64,000 bases of DNA, from contig CANPVZ010000006.1 in assembly GCA_947581855.1 (NCBI GenBank), positions 115,195 to 179,194 of the forward strand. The letters are read 5' to 3'. The notes under the pieces were generated by a model. The model searched no databases. It had not been told where the DNA came from and was given only the letters and a program-made list of their open reading frames with translations. This stretch comes from an uncultured Phocaeicola sp. Its GTDB lineage: Bacteria > Bacteroidota > Bacteroidia > Bacteroidales > Bacteroidaceae. The position numbers and the translations under genes were made by a program. Positions 33,962-43,575 of this stretch are shown here, one piece after another; the first letter of the stretch is position 1, and each line of letters begins with the position of its first letter.

Positions 33962-35017
33962 ATGAAACTGTCGCAATTTAAATTTAAGCTTCCGGAGGAA
34001 AAGATTGCTTTACATCCGGCAAACCATCGGGACGAGTCCCGTTTAATGGTGATTCATAAGAAATCCGGGCAGATAGAACACAAGATGTTCAAAGACATTT
34101 TGAGCTATTTTGATGATAAAGATGTGTTCATTTTTAACGATACAAAAGTCTTTCCGGCGCGTCTTTACGGCAACAAGGAGAAAACCGGTGCCCGTATTGA
34201 AGTGTTTTTGTTACGTGAGTTGAACGAAGAATTGCGTTTATGGGATGTGTTGGTCGATCCGGCACGTAAAATCCGCATTGGAAATAAACTCTATTTCGGT
34301 GAAGATGATTCGATGGTAGCCGAAGTGATTGATAATACTACTTCGCGTGGGCGTACGCTCCGTTTCCTCTACGATGGCCCGCACGATGAGTTTAAGCGTG
34401 CGCTTTATGAATTGGGTGAGCCGCCTTTGCCTCATTTTATCCGCAGGGAAGTAGAACCGGATGACGCAGAGCGTTTCCAGACTATTTTCGCCAAGAATGA
34501 AGGTGCGGTGACAGCCCCTACAGCCGGACTGCATTTCAGCCGGGAATTGATGAAACGGATGGAAATCAAAGGTATTGATTTTGCTTATATCACTTTACAT
34601 GCAGGACTAGGCAATTTCCGTGAGATTGATGTGGAAGACCTGACCAAGCATAAAATGGATTCCGAACAGATGTTTATTAATGCGGAAGCCACGCAAAAAG
34701 TAAACGCAGCGAAAGACGGAGGGCATAATGTATGCGCCGTGGGTACTACTGTAATGCGGGCTATAGAAACCGCAGTAGGTACGGACGGGCATTTGAAGGA
34801 ATTCGACGGATGGACGAATAAGTTTATCTTCCCTCCATACGATTTCAGTGTGGCAAATAGTATGGTGTCCAACTTCCATTTGCCCCTTTCTACTTTGCTG
34901 ATGCTGGTAGCGGCGTACGGCGGTTACGATTTGATTATGGATGCGTATCAGGTAGCTTTGAAAGAAGATTATCGTTTCGGTACGTATGGAGATGCCATGT
35001 TGATTTTGGATAGATAA
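33962..35017 (+). CDS. queA: SAM:tRNA ribosyltransferase-isomerase
   Basis: 351 residues, the usual QueA length. Transfers and isomerises the ribosyl part of SAM to make epoxyqueuosine in tRNA. Family marks: [70 protein letters not shown], and YGDAMLIL near the C-terminus. Cotranscribed with truB and folK. Confidence 0.96.
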   Translation: MKLSQFKFKLPEEKIALHPANHRDESRLMVIHKKSGQIEHKMFKDILSYFDDKDVFIFNDTKVFPARLYGNKEKTGARIEVFLLRELNEELRLWDVLVDPARKIRIGNKLYFGEDDSMVAEVIDNTTSRGRTLRFLYDGPHDEFKRALYELGEPPLPHFIRREVEPDDAERFQTIFAKNEGAVTAPTAGLHFSRELMKRMEIKGIDFAYITLHAGLGNFREIDVEDLTKHKMDSEQMFINAEATQKVNAAKDGGHNVCAVGTTVMRAIETAVGTDGHLKEFDGWTNKFIFPPYDFSVANSMVSNFHLPLSTLLMLVAAYGGYDLIMDAYQVALKEDYRFGTYGDAMLILDR

Positions 35018-35022
35018 GAATT

Positions 35023-35490
35023 ATGACGCGCGTTTATTTAGGGTTGGGCTCTAATCTGGGCAATAAACGGAAGAATCTGGAAGACGCGCTCTCATTCATA
35101 AAGGAGAGGATAGGGACAGTTGTGTCTTTATCCTCTTTTTATGAAACAGCACCATGGGGATTTGAGTCGCAGAACTCTTTTTTGAATGCGGCGATAGGTG
35201 TCGATACCTTTCTCTCTCCGGTGGAGTTGCTGCATGCAACGCAAGAAATAGAAAGGCTGTTGGGCAGGCGGCATAAGAGTGTGCGGAAGGTGTACCACGA
35301 CAGACCGATTGATATTGATATCCTTCTATTTGGCAATAAAGTACTCCATACCGAAGAGTTGACGATTCCTCATCCGGAAATGGCAGGGCGCCGGTTTGTG
35401 ATGGAACCTTTGGCAGAAATTGCTCCCGATGTGATGCATCCGGTATATGGAAAAACGATAAGAGAACTGCTTTCTTCCGTAGAGAATTGA
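35023..35490 (+). CDS. folK: 2-amino-4-hydroxy-6-hydroxymethyldihydropteridine pyrophosphokinase
   Basis: 155 residues. GLGSNLGNKRKNLEDAL at the N-terminus, YETAPWGFESQNSFLNAAI and RPIDIDILLFGN are the HPPK signatures (magnesium-binding DIDI). Catalyses pyrophosphate transfer in folate synthesis. Last gene of the uppP-truB-queA-folK run, 5 bp after queA. Confidence 0.95.
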   Translation: MTRVYLGLGSNLGNKRKNLEDALSFIKERIGTVVSLSSFYETAPWGFESQNSFLNAAIGVDTFLSPVELLHATQEIERLLGRRHKSVRKVYHDRPIDIDILLFGNKVLHTEELTIPHPEMAGRRFVMEPLAEIAPDVMHPVYGKTIRELLSSVEN

Positions 35491-35872
35491 ATATTTCCGA
35501 TAAAGGATTTTTTATTTCTTTTTCCATATTTCTAAAAAAAGTATGCTATTTATTTACTGACTTTTGGAAATGTAGAAAGTTTGGCTAATGGGGAAGGAGA
35601 TACTGAGTGTTCATGTACGGGCTACTACTGAGTGTTTGAATATCCTTGATCAATCAGGCGGAAGCGTTCTTGTACAGGAAGGTTTGTAGGCGGGGATGGG
35701 ATTGGAACGGAAATAGACAGGCGGAATGTGAGGGTCATAAAACTTATTGTTAGTAGGAAAGGACTGATATGTTCATTCTATAAATAGGAGTTTGAATATT
35801 GATTGTTAGGTATCGTGGCGTGAAGAGATGAAAATATCCTTAATAAACGCGCTGTTATTTGCAATGATTGCG
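35491..35872. other. intergenic gap between folK and metK promoter
   Basis: No gene or clear hairpin. A short direct repeat ACTGAGTGTT occurs twice (about 35603 and 35629). G-rich plus strand. I see nothing else. Confidence 0.4.
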
Positions 35873-35880
35873 TATCTTTG
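35873..35880 (+). promoter_or_regulatory. -7 box of metK
   Basis: TATCTTTG, perfect TAnnTTTG, about 15 nt before the SAM-II aptamer. No TTTG at proper -33 spacing. Confidence 0.65.
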
Positions 35881-35894
35881 CACCCGATTTAAAT

Positions 35895-35939
35895 GTGGAA
35901 AGATTTGGGCAGCTTGCAACCACAGTAAAAAATGCTAAA
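35895..35939 (+). promoter_or_regulatory. SAM-II-type riboswitch upstream of metK
   Basis: GTGG (35895-35898) pairs with CCAC (35920-35923). Between them are GATTTG and CTTGCAA, and after the stem come TAAAAAATGCTAAA. This is the H-type pseudoknot consensus of SAM-II RNA (GUGG..GAUUUG..UUGCA.CCAC..UUAAA.AA.GCUAAA). A hairpin with arms ACAGC/GCTGT follows near 35948. Position 95 nt before the SAM synthetase start fits feedback control by SAM. In Bacteroidota translation control is the usual mode, but the aptamer is not directly on the start codon here. Confidence 0.85.
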
Positions 35940-36033
35940 TAAAAACAGCCTCGGCGCTGTGCATTACATTCTTCCCAAACAAGTTTCTCCATTTACATAT
36001 TTTACTAATTTATAACCCCTTAATTACAAGAAA

Positions 36034-37329
36034 ATGGGATACTTATTTACATCCGAATCGGTGTCGGAAGGACACCCCGATAAAGTGGCCGATCAAATAT
36101 CGGACGCTGTGCTTGACAAACTATTGGCTTTTGACCCTAGTTCGAAAGTAGCTTGCGAAACATTGGTTACTACCGGACAGGTGGTGCTAGCGGGTGAAGT
36201 AAAAACAAAGGCATACGTTGATTTGCAGCGTATTGCAAGGGAGGTAATCAACCGGATTGGTTACACCAAGAGCGAATATATGTTTGATGGAAACTCTTGC
36301 GGCTTGTTTTCGGCCATTCATGAACAAAGTCCCGATATCAACCGTGGAGTGGAACGCGAGGACCCGATGGATCAAGGTGCCGGCGACCAAGGTATGATGT
36401 TCGGTTATGCTACAAATGAGACTGAAAATTATATGCCGCTCTCTTTGGATTTGGCTCACAAGATTCTTATGGTGCTTTCTGAAATCCGTCGTGAAGGCAA
36501 GGAGATGACTTATCTCCGTCCCGATGCCAAGAGCCAGGTTACAATTGAGTATGACGATAACGGTGTGCCTGTGCGGATTGACACGATTGTGGTTTCTACC
36601 CAGCATGATGAATTTATCTTGCCGGAGAGTAATACCAGAGCGGCGGAATTGAAAGCGGATGAACAAATGCTGGCTCAAATCCGTAAAGACGTCATTGAGG
36701 TGCTGATGCCTCGGGTCATTGCAAGCATACATAGCGAAAAGGTGTTGGCTTTGTTCAACGACCGCATCACATATCATGTGAACCCCACTGGAAAGTTTGT
36801 AATCGGCGGCCCTCACGGAGATACGGGATTAACGGGACGGAAGATTATTGTAGATACATATGGGGGTAAAGGTGCGCATGGCGGCGGCGCTTTCTCCGGA
36901 AAAGATCCTAGCAAAGTGGACCGTAGCGCGGCGTATGCGGCACGTCATATTGCTAAGAATCTCGTGGCAGCCGGTGTGGCGGATGAGATGCTGGTGCAAG
37001 TCTCTTATGCCATTGGTGTGGCTCGCCCTATCAATATTTATGTAAACACTTTCGGACGTGCACACGTGAATATGAGCGACGGTGAGATTGCCCGAAAGAT
37101 TGAGGAACTCTTTGATCTTCGTCCCCGTGCCATTGAGGAGCGTTTGAAACTTCGTAACCCCATTTATCAGGAAACGGCTGCTTACGGACATATGGGACGC
37201 GAGCCGAAATGGGTGAAGAAGACTTTCACGTCGAATTATCAACCGACCAAAACTGTAGAGGTGGAGCTCTTTACATGGGAGAAGCTTGATTATGTAGCCC
37301 GCGTGAAAGAAGCTTTTGGTTTGAAGTGA
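36034..37329 (+). CDS. metK: S-adenosylmethionine synthetase
   Basis: 431 residues. Makes SAM from methionine and ATP. Signatures: [54 protein letters not shown] and [20 protein letters not shown]. The C-terminus with [19 protein letters not shown] is longer than in E. coli (384 aa), as in Bacteroidota. Preceded by a SAM-II aptamer and a -7 box. Confidence 0.97.
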   Translation: MGYLFTSESVSEGHPDKVADQISDAVLDKLLAFDPSSKVACETLVTTGQVVLAGEVKTKAYVDLQRIAREVINRIGYTKSEYMFDGNSCGLFSAIHEQSPDINRGVEREDPMDQGAGDQGMMFGYATNETENYMPLSLDLAHKILMVLSEIRREGKEMTYLRPDAKSQVTIEYDDNGVPVRIDTIVVSTQHDEFILPESNTRAAELKADEQMLAQIRKDVIEVLMPRVIASIHSEKVLALFNDRITYHVNPTGKFVIGGPHGDTGLTGRKIIVDTYGGKGAHGGGAFSGKDPSKVDRSAAYAARHIAKNLVAAGVADEMLVQVSYAIGVARPINIYVNTFGRAHVNMSDGEIARKIEELFDLRPRAIEERLKLRNPIYQETAAYGHMGREPKWVKKTFTSNYQPTKTVEVELFTWEKLDYVARVKEAFGLK

Positions 37330-37416
37330 TAAAACTAAAGGCTCACAGCAGGCAGACTACCTTAAAATTAGGAAAATGCAGTAGCTATACTTATACTTTG
37401 TAAGTAGGAATAGAAT

Positions 37417-37473
37417 AATCCTCTTGTTTTTCTCGACATGGTTACAATTCGGGGCTTAACAAGAGGATTTTTT
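37417..37473 (+). terminator. terminator after metK
   Basis: Arms AATCCTCTTG (37417-37426) and CAAGAGGATT (37460-37469) followed by a T run; loop 33 nt. Located 88 bp after the metK stop. Confidence 0.75.
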
Positions 37474-37530
37474 AGTTTTTCCGGATTTGCAAAAGTGCGG
37501 TCGTATCATGTGTAATAGGGAGATTTCATG

Positions 37531-37538
37531 TATCTTTG
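37531..37538 (+). promoter_or_regulatory. -7 box before LOG-family gene
   Basis: TATCTTTG, perfect TAnnTTTG, 24 bp before the ATG at 37562. Confidence 0.65.
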
Positions 37539-37561
37539 TGCGCAAATAAGCTGTCGACAAG

Positions 37562-38149
37562 ATGAACGATATAAAAAACGTGTGTGTATATAGTGCTTCC
37601 AGTACGAAAATCAATCCGTGCTATATGGAATGTGCCGAAATGCTGGGAACAGTACTTGCCCGGAAAAATATCCGGTTAATTAACGGAGCCGGCAATATGG
37701 GACTGATGCGTGCGTGTGCCGATGCCGTATTGGCCGGTGGAGGAGAAGTGACCGGAGTTATTCCTTATTTTATGGTGGAGCAAGGTTGGCAGCATCAAGG
37801 TTTGACGGAACTAGTAGTAACCGAAACCATGCACGAACGTAAACATCGGATGGCGGAGTTGTCGGACGGAGTGATTGCTTTGCCCGGAGGTTGCGGAACC
37901 TTAGAAGAATTGCTTGAGGTGATTACCTGGAAGCAGTTGGGACTTTACTTGCAGCCGATTGTCATATTGAATGTAAACCATTTTTTCGACCCTTTACTGG
38001 AGATGTTGCAAAAGGCAGTAGAGGAACATTTTATGCGCCCGCAGCATGCTGCGATATGGAGCGTGGCGGAAACGCCGGAAGAAGCCGTCGATTTATTATT
38101 CACCACTCCTGTTTGGAGTAAAGAGATTAGAAAGTTTGCCGCCATATGA
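37562..38149 (+). CDS. LOG-family protein (putative nucleoside monophosphate phosphoribohydrolase)
   Basis: 195 residues. Rossmann-type fold with INGAGNMGLMRACADAVLAG and the signature LPGGCGTLEELLEVITWKQL (PGGxGTxxE). LOG proteins cleave ribose 5-phosphate from cytokinin ribotides or other nucleotides. ALPGGCG has Cys where Tyr or Phe is more common. The stop overlaps the start of the DUF4271 gene by 4 bp. Confidence 0.9.
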   Translation: MNDIKNVCVYSASSTKINPCYMECAEMLGTVLARKNIRLINGAGNMGLMRACADAVLAGGGEVTGVIPYFMVEQGWQHQGLTELVVTETMHERKHRMAELSDGVIALPGGCGTLEELLEVITWKQLGLYLQPIVILNVNHFFDPLLEMLQKAVEEHFMRPQHAAIWSVAETPEEAVDLLFTTPVWSKEIRKFAAI

Positions 38150-39105
38150 GTTGTTTGTTTGGATTAAATATTGTTTCCCTTAATTTGCCGGAAAAAGCTA
38201 TGTCTCGTGATGTATCCGGTTTCTCCGCTACGTCTCAACCTGTCGACACAATGACGCAAGTTTTTCCGGATACGACAAATGTCATTCCCTTTGCTGCGGC
38301 TGGAACAATACCGAAGGCGTTTGCAACAGATACGTTGAAATCATTTCATCCGGAACAATATTTGCCGGGTGACACGGCAAATACCATACCGATGGCTGTA
38401 TCGGTAGGAAAAGAATCCGATCCTATACCTTATCAGCTTCACTCGGATAATGTGCTGACAGTATGCATTTTCTTTTGTTTTTTCTTGCTTTCTTATGTTC
38501 TCTCGAATGGGAAACGTTATTTGGCTCACCAGATAAAGAATCTTTTTTATGTCAGGGAACGAGCCAGTTTGTTTGCCGTGGAAACCGGTTCGGATGTTCG
38601 TTACCGTTTGCTATTAATAGGGCAGACCTGTATCTTTCTCGGAATATTTTTCTTCGATTATTCACATGATTTTTATCCGGAACTTTTCAGTCGTTATTCA
38701 TCGGTTTTTTTATTAAGCACTTATGTAGGAATAATAGTACTATATTATATTTTGAAAATGGTGCTTTACAGGTTTGTGAATTGGATATTTTTTGACAAAC
38801 AGAAAAATTCCGTCTGGTTGGAATCTTATTCTTTGATCTATTCTCTGTTTGGAATACTTTTGTTTCCGTTACTTTTGCTGGTTATTTACTTCGATTTATC
38901 CAACTTAAATTCATTTATTTTCTTTGTTATACTGGGGGTTTTAGGCGAAATAATGTTGTTTTATAAGTGTTTTAATATCTTTTTAAACAAAATGTATGGC
39001 TTCTTGTATTTTATTGTGTACTTTTGCGCTCTCGAAATAGTGCCTTGCTTCTTGCTATGGCAAGCACTGATTTCTACGAATGACTTGTTGATAATAAAAA
39101 ATTAG
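38146..39105 (+). CDS. DUF4271 membrane protein
   Basis: 319 residues. N-terminal 100 residues are Thr/Pro-rich and soluble, followed by six to seven hydrophobic helices, including VCIFFCFFLLSYVLSNGK, FLGIFFFDYSHDFYPELF and FIVYFCALEIVPCFLLW. The arrangement upstream of the uroporphyrinogen-III synthase gene is typical for DUF4271 in Bacteroidota. Function unknown. Codon-overlaps the LOG-family gene. Confidence 0.8.
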   Translation: MSCLFGLNIVSLNLPEKAMSRDVSGFSATSQPVDTMTQVFPDTTNVIPFAAAGTIPKAFATDTLKSFHPEQYLPGDTANTIPMAVSVGKESDPIPYQLHSDNVLTVCIFFCFFLLSYVLSNGKRYLAHQIKNLFYVRERASLFAVETGSDVRYRLLLIGQTCIFLGIFFFDYSHDFYPELFSRYSSVFLLSTYVGIIVLYYILKMVLYRFVNWIFFDKQKNSVWLESYSLIYSLFGILLFPLLLLVIYFDLSNLNSFIFFVILGVLGEIMLFYKCFNIFLNKMYGFLYFIVYFCALEIVPCFLLWQALISTNDLLIIKN

Positions 39106-39109
39106 TACC

Positions 39110-39859
39110 TTGAAGATTAGAAAAGTACTCGTGTCGCAGCCTAAGCCGACATCAGAGAAGTCGCCTTATTTTGACATTGCCGAAAAATACGGCGTGGAGA
39201 TTGTTTTTCGCCCCTTTATAAAGGTCGAAAGTTTATCAGCCAAAGAATTCAGACAACAGAAAGTCTCTATTCTCGATCATACTGCGGTGATTTTTACTTC
39301 TCGCCATGCTATTGATCATTTCTTTCATTTGTGCTCTGAATTACGTGTGACTGTTCCGGAGGATATGAAATATTTCTGTGTGACGGAAGCTGTTGCTTTA
39401 TATATTCAAAAGTATGTGCAGTATCGCAAGCGCAAAGTCTTTTTCGGTGCAACCGGTAAGATTGACGATTTGCTTCCTTCCATGATAAAGCATAAGGCTG
39501 ATAAGTATTTTGTGCCCATGTCGGATGTGCATACGGATGAAATTAAAAATCTTTTGGATAAAAGTAACTTGCAACACACCGAGGCGGTTATGTATCGTAC
39601 GGTAAGCAACGATTTTTCTTCGGAAGAGAATTTTGATTACGACATGCTGGTGTTTTTTAGTCCGGCGGGAATTACCTCTTTACTGAAGAACTTTCCGAAT
39701 TTCCAGCAGGGCGATATAGCTATTGCAAGTTTTGGACCTACTACAGCTAAAGCGGTGCGTGATGCCGGTCTCCGGCTTGATTTGGAAGCACCTACGGTGC
39801 AAGCACCTTCTATGACTGCCGCATTGGATTGGTATATTAAAGAGCATAATGAAGAGTAA
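39110..39859 (+). CDS. hemD: uroporphyrinogen-III synthase
   Basis: 249 residues. VFTSRHAIDHFFHLC, KYFCVTEAVALYIQKY and FSPAGITSLLKNFPNF, then IASFGPTTAKAVRDAGLRL, are HemD family elements. The enzyme closes and inverts hydroxymethylbilane in tetrapyrrole synthesis. Translation starts at TTG 39110: no ATG or GTG lies within the first residues, and the family begins with the same KIRKVLVSQPKPTSEK segment, so the rare start is well supported. Four bases after the DUF4271 stop. Many Bacteroides lack other heme genes, so the in vivo role may be limited. Confidence 0.88.
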   Translation: MKIRKVLVSQPKPTSEKSPYFDIAEKYGVEIVFRPFIKVESLSAKEFRQQKVSILDHTAVIFTSRHAIDHFFHLCSELRVTVPEDMKYFCVTEAVALYIQKYVQYRKRKVFFGATGKIDDLLPSMIKHKADKYFVPMSDVHTDEIKNLLDKSNLQHTEAVMYRTVSNDFSSEENFDYDMLVFFSPAGITSLLKNFPNFQQGDIAIASFGPTTAKAVRDAGLRLDLEAPTVQAPSMTAALDWYIKEHNEE

Positions 39860-39911
39860 TCTTTATATGGCAAAGTAAAAATAGAACAAGATTTTATTAA
39901 TTTACATAAGT

Positions 39912-39950
39912 GAAGGCTACCTCAAGAATGATGAGGTGGCCTTCTTTATG
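39912..39950 (+). terminator. terminator after hemD
   Basis: Arms GAAGGCTACCTCA and TGAGGTGGCCTTC (one G-T pair) with a 7-nt loop, followed by TTTATG. Between here and 40140 nothing is evident. Confidence 0.85.
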
Positions 39951-40140
39951 ATTTTACTTTGTTATAAAGCACTCCCCTTATTACATATCGATTTCTTGGA
40001 GGGAAGAAAAGATATCATAAGGAGAGCTTGGCTAAAGAGACTTTAATCCGTCAGGTTTTTGTTATCAAATTCTAACCAGGTAAATTTTAGTTGCTTATAT
40101 TTACCAGATACGGCTTTTATCAATCTTGTAAAATCGCTAA

Positions 40141-40170
40141 AATATTTCCAACTACGGAGTTGGAAATATT
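40141..40170 (-). terminator. terminator after SDR gene
   Basis: Perfect 13-bp stem AATATTTCCAACT / AGTTGGAAATATT with a 4-nt loop, 34 bp after the SDR stop on the minus strand. The T tail is short and interrupted. Confidence 0.7.
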
Positions 40171-40204
40171 CTTTGTCTGTACATTTCACATCATTTCCGA
40201 GATG

Positions 40205-41101
40205 TCAGGCGGTATGATTTCCTCCAGTTACTCCATATACTTCTGCGGTAGTATAGCTGGATTCCGGTGATGCGAGAAGAACATATACCCCGGCTAATTC
40301 TACAGGTTGTCCGGCTCTTTTTAAGGGCGTATTTTGTCCAAATTCGGGAATTTTTTCATCCAATTGACCTCCTGTAATCTGAAGAGCACTCCAGAAAGGT
40401 CCGGGAGCTACAGCATTGGCGCGGATCCCTTTTGAAGCCACTTGTTTGGCTAAAGCTCTTGTGAAAGCTATGATGGCACTTTTTGTTGCGGCGTAATCAA
40501 GTAACTCTTTGCCGGGTTGATATGCCTGGATAGATGCGGTGGTGATGATGGTTGCTCCAGGAGGTAGCAGTGGTAATGCCTCTTTAACGATCCAGAAGAG
40601 AGAGAATACATTAATTTCGAAGGTTTTCCTTAGTTGGTCTGTATCAAGATCTTCTATATTGCTGATTGCCACCTGTTTGCCGGCTATTAATGCAAGAATG
40701 TCAAGTCCATCGAGTTGTTTATTAGCTTCTTGCACCATCTGTTTGCAGAAATCTTCATCGGAAATATCTCCGGGAATGAGTACGGCTTTACGCCCTGCTT
40801 CTCTAATAAGCTTGGCTACCTCCTCTGCGTCCTTTTGTTCTGCCGGCAAGTAATTAATAGCCACATCGGCTCCTTCTCTGGCATATGCAATAGCTACAGC
40901 TCTTCCAATGCCGGAATCTCCTCCGGTAATAAGGGCTTTACGGCCTTCCAATCGCCCGTGCCCTTCATAACTTTCTTCCCCACAGTCCGGTGCGGGTTGC
41001 ATATCCGCTTGTATACCGGGCGCTTCTTGTTTCTTTAAGGGATATTTCCCAGTGTAATGCTGATCCAGTGGATTCGGCAATTTGTCTTTTCTTTTTTCCA
41101 T
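40205..41101 (-). CDS. SDR-family oxidoreductase, general-stress type
   Basis: 298 residues. Glycine motif [11 protein letters not shown] near residue 58, catalytic YxxxK in [11 protein letters not shown] near residue 209 and [12 protein letters not shown]. The N-terminal extension with [20 protein letters not shown] is the form of YdaD/YhdF-type general stress SDRs. Oxidises or reduces an unidentified alcohol or aldehyde. It lies next to a small LEA-like protein gene on the other strand; both seem to be stress functions inserted between hemD and rnpA. Confidence 0.88.
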   Translation of the reverse strand: MEKRKDKLPNPLDQHYTGKYPLKKQEAPGIQADMQPAPDCGEESYEGHGRLEGRKALITGGDSGIGRAVAIAYAREGADVAINYLPAEQKDAEEVAKLIREAGRKAVLIPGDISDEDFCKQMVQEANKQLDGLDILALIAGKQVAISNIEDLDTDQLRKTFEINVFSLFWIVKEALPLLPPGATIITTASIQAYQPGKELLDYAATKSAIIAFTRALAKQVASKGIRANAVAPGPFWSALQITGGQLDEKIPEFGQNTPLKRAGQPVELAGVYVLLASPESSYTTAEVYGVTGGNHTA

Positions 41102-41810
41102 ATGATTCTTTTTTAATCTTATTGATTCCGTAATTATTTGTATCTTATTCAGGCTCTGTAAGCTTCACTTGTCCGAAACCAGAATCATGGATAATCCGTT
41201 TGGTTTTACTATGAGTGAGCCCCGAGATAATTGGCATGAATAAGTAAAATTAGTTTAACCTTTTGTTCCCTTTCCCGTAAAGTGATAATTCTTTTTACTC
41301 CTTAAAGCTTTTGCTTACACTTAAGTATTTTAGTGTAAGAAGAGCTGCCGTTATTTTACCCGTTAGGAATTAAAGAAGATATAGTAATGAAGAAGTTAAC
41401 ATTTCATAGAAAACGGCTTCTTCTTTACCTCCTCACTCCGTCTTCCTGCGATACCTCCCCTGCCTTCTTTCATACTTCACCCTCTTTAATTCCTTCGTAG
41501 TAATTGTAGGCGAAAATTGAATTAATGCAACTTTCCCGGATACCTGTCTTTGCCTGGAAGAACGTTGCAGTTTCTTTTAGGTTCGGGCTTTGGACATTCA
41601 ACTATGCTTTTTTATGGTAAACCTGTATTTTTTTCATATTGTCAATGGGATTTTACAACCTTAATTTTTATTCTTCTTGATAAATAAAGGTTTTTTAGTG
41701 ATGTCTGCCTGTTATTTATTCCCGATTTTTTACTTAAAAAATCAATAAGCAATAATCTTTTTCGGTGGAACGCTTGTTCCCATGATGTGTTTAATTTAAA
41801 TATCAGTGTT
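41102..41810. other. divergent gap between SDR and LEA-like genes
   Basis: No gene. A hairpin with arms CTTACACT and AGTGTAAG lies at 41313-41339. No TAnnTTTG box with good -33 spacing was found for either gene. Confidence 0.4.
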
Positions 41811-42071
41811 ATGGATACTTTAAGAAATGAAGCAAATGATGCAACCACTCAGGCAACGATAGATGCCGAAGTTGCTGAAAAAAGAACAGAGGAAAAAGGC
41901 TCTAGTTTGGGACATGAGATGAAAAAGAAAGCAGAACATGCTGCGCATGTTGCTGAAGAGAATTTGACGGAAGCAGGTCATACCGTTAAGGAAAAAGCTA
42001 CTGAAGCTGCTCATACAGCTCAAGAAACAGCTCAGAAAGCTAAACACAGAGTTAAAGAAATGATGGACTGA
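41811..42071 (+). CDS. LEA-like/apolipoprotein-like stress protein
   Basis: 86 residues from the ATG at 41811. Almost entirely Ala, Glu, Lys, His and Thr in an amphipathic 11-residue pattern (KKKAEHAAHVAEENLTEAGH, VKEKATEAAHTAQ), no signal peptide and no Cys or Trp. This is the pattern of group 3 LEA proteins and bacterial homologues that protect against drying or osmotic stress. The divergent SDR neighbour is also of a stress type. A GTG at 41787 could extend it by eight residues but is less likely. Confidence 0.75.
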   Translation: MDTLRNEANDATTQATIDAEVAEKRTEEKGSSLGHEMKKKAEHAAHVAEENLTEAGHTVKEKATEAAHTAQETAQKAKHRVKEMMD

Positions 42072-42082
42072 TTTCTGTCTGG

Positions 42083-42147
42083 GAAGGAGTTGTTTTTTTG
42101 TCCGGAATTTCAATGGTGAGTTGGAGACAGAAACAACTCCTTCTTTA
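42083..42147 (+). terminator. terminator after LEA-like gene
   Basis: Perfect 13-bp arms GAAGGAGTTGTTT (42083-42095) and AAACAACTCCTTC (42131-42143), then TTTATAT. Confidence 0.75.
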
Positions 42148-42930
42148 TATGTTTTTTTGATGGTTATGATTGAGCGTTGGAAAAAGGAATTTAGATTCTT
42201 CTTTACAGTAGATGCTCTTTTATGAATATTTTAGTTCTTTCCTCTGACAGTTTAATACAATATATATGCTGCCTTTGTTACAGATAAAAATGGCAGTTTG
42301 TCTGGTTCTTTTTCAATGTAGTTGAGAGGAAGCATTTTTTTGCTGTTTACACTCTACAATAGTGATAGGTTTCAATTAAGATACCTGGTCTAACTTCCTT
42401 TTCAATTGAATTGGAGAATTACCATCATAACAGAGTTTTGAGAAATTGTTCTTTAGAAACTTCCTTTGAACTGAATTGAGCCAATTATTTCAACAAAGTT
42501 AAAGTAATAGATCGGATATTCCTTTGGCAGGGTAAATGTCATTATTATAATGTAATGTATTGTATTTCAAATCTTTTCTTGTTTCTGCCTGTACGGATAT
42601 GTTTTTCTTGTTGTTTTAATCCCCGATTCGTATTTGTGCTATATAAAAGGTCAGTCTGTACTTTTTTCATGAGAAATGAAGGCTGAATGTCGATAAAGTC
42701 GTAACTTTGTAAAGTAAAAGCTCATTCCTTTTTCAATTCGCTCCTTATGTAGGTTGCTATGATGAAAAAAGGAAGATGTTGTTGGCAATCTGAACAGACA
42801 TAGAAGGTAAAGGTCTGATAGTTTGAATGATCGGGTCTTATACTTTACTAATTTCGTGCTACCATTCAGTTGCCTTGCTGTTTAAAAGAAGGATGTGGCG
42901 GATATATAATAATTAATTTGTAACATATTG
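42148..42930. other. long gap upstream of rnpA
   Basis: No convincing gene in 780 bp. A -7 box TAACTTTG lies at 42712-42719, 211 bp before rnpA, implying a long leader if used. Otherwise AT-rich without clear structure. Confidence 0.4.
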
Positions 42931-43314
42931 ATGGAACGTAATACCTTATCTAAATCGGAAAGGCTGAATAGGAAACTTATTATAGACCGCTTGTTTGCCG
43001 GAGGAAACAAGTCGTTGCTCGCTTATCCTCTGCGGGTAGTTTACATGCCTGTGGAACAGGGAAATGAGAGAGCTTGTATGCTGGTGAGTGTTCCTAAAAA
43101 GCGTTTTCGTCGTGCCGTGAAACGTAACAGGGTGAAACGGCAGATACGGGAAGCTTACCGGAAGAACAAATACACGTTATGGCATGTTTTGGAAGAGGCC
43201 GATATCAGTTTGGCTTTAGGCTTTATCTGGTTAGATGATAAATTATATGCTTCGGATGAGGTAGAAGAAAAGGTTAAGAATTTGTTAATACGGATTGCCG
43301 AGAACCTGCGATAA
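42931..43314 (+). CDS. rnpA: ribonuclease P protein component
   Basis: 127 residues from the ATG at 42931 (a TTG just upstream is not needed). The RNR box is [20 protein letters not shown] followed by [12 protein letters not shown], typical RnpA. N-terminus [16 protein letters not shown]. It aids the RNA in tRNA 5'-end processing. The yidD gene follows 19 bp later, the usual arrangement. Confidence 0.94.
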   Translation: MERNTLSKSERLNRKLIIDRLFAGGNKSLLAYPLRVVYMPVEQGNERACMLVSVPKKRFRRAVKRNRVKRQIREAYRKNKYTLWHVLEEADISLALGFIWLDDKLYASDEVEEKVKNLLIRIAENLR

Positions 43315-43333
43315 TGTACGTTGGAGGAAAGTT

Positions 43334-43555
43334 ATGCGTAAACTATTGACTAAAATATTGTTGTTCCCTATTTACTTTTACAGAGGATATATCTCTCCGC
43401 TTACTCCTCCGTCATGCCGTTTTACGCCCACTTGTTCGCAGTATGCCATTGAAGCAATCCAGAAGCATGGGCCTTTTAAAGGCTTATATCTGGCAATTCG
43501 CCGCATACTGAGGTGTCACCCTTGGGGAGGATCGGGTTATGATCCCGTTCCGTAA
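43334..43555 (+). CDS. yidD: membrane protein insertion efficiency factor YidD
   Basis: 73 residues from the ATG at 43334. [20 protein letters not shown] and [12 protein letters not shown], with [13 protein letters not shown] at the end, are the full YidD signature with its three conserved cysteines. Helps YidC-dependent membrane insertion. Situated between rnpA and the TatD gene. Confidence 0.95.
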   Translation: MRKLLTKILLFPIYFYRGYISPLTPPSCRFTPTCSQYAIEAIQKHGPFKGLYLAIRRILRCHPWGGSGYDPVP

Positions 43556-43575
43556 TTATTATAATATATTTGCCG

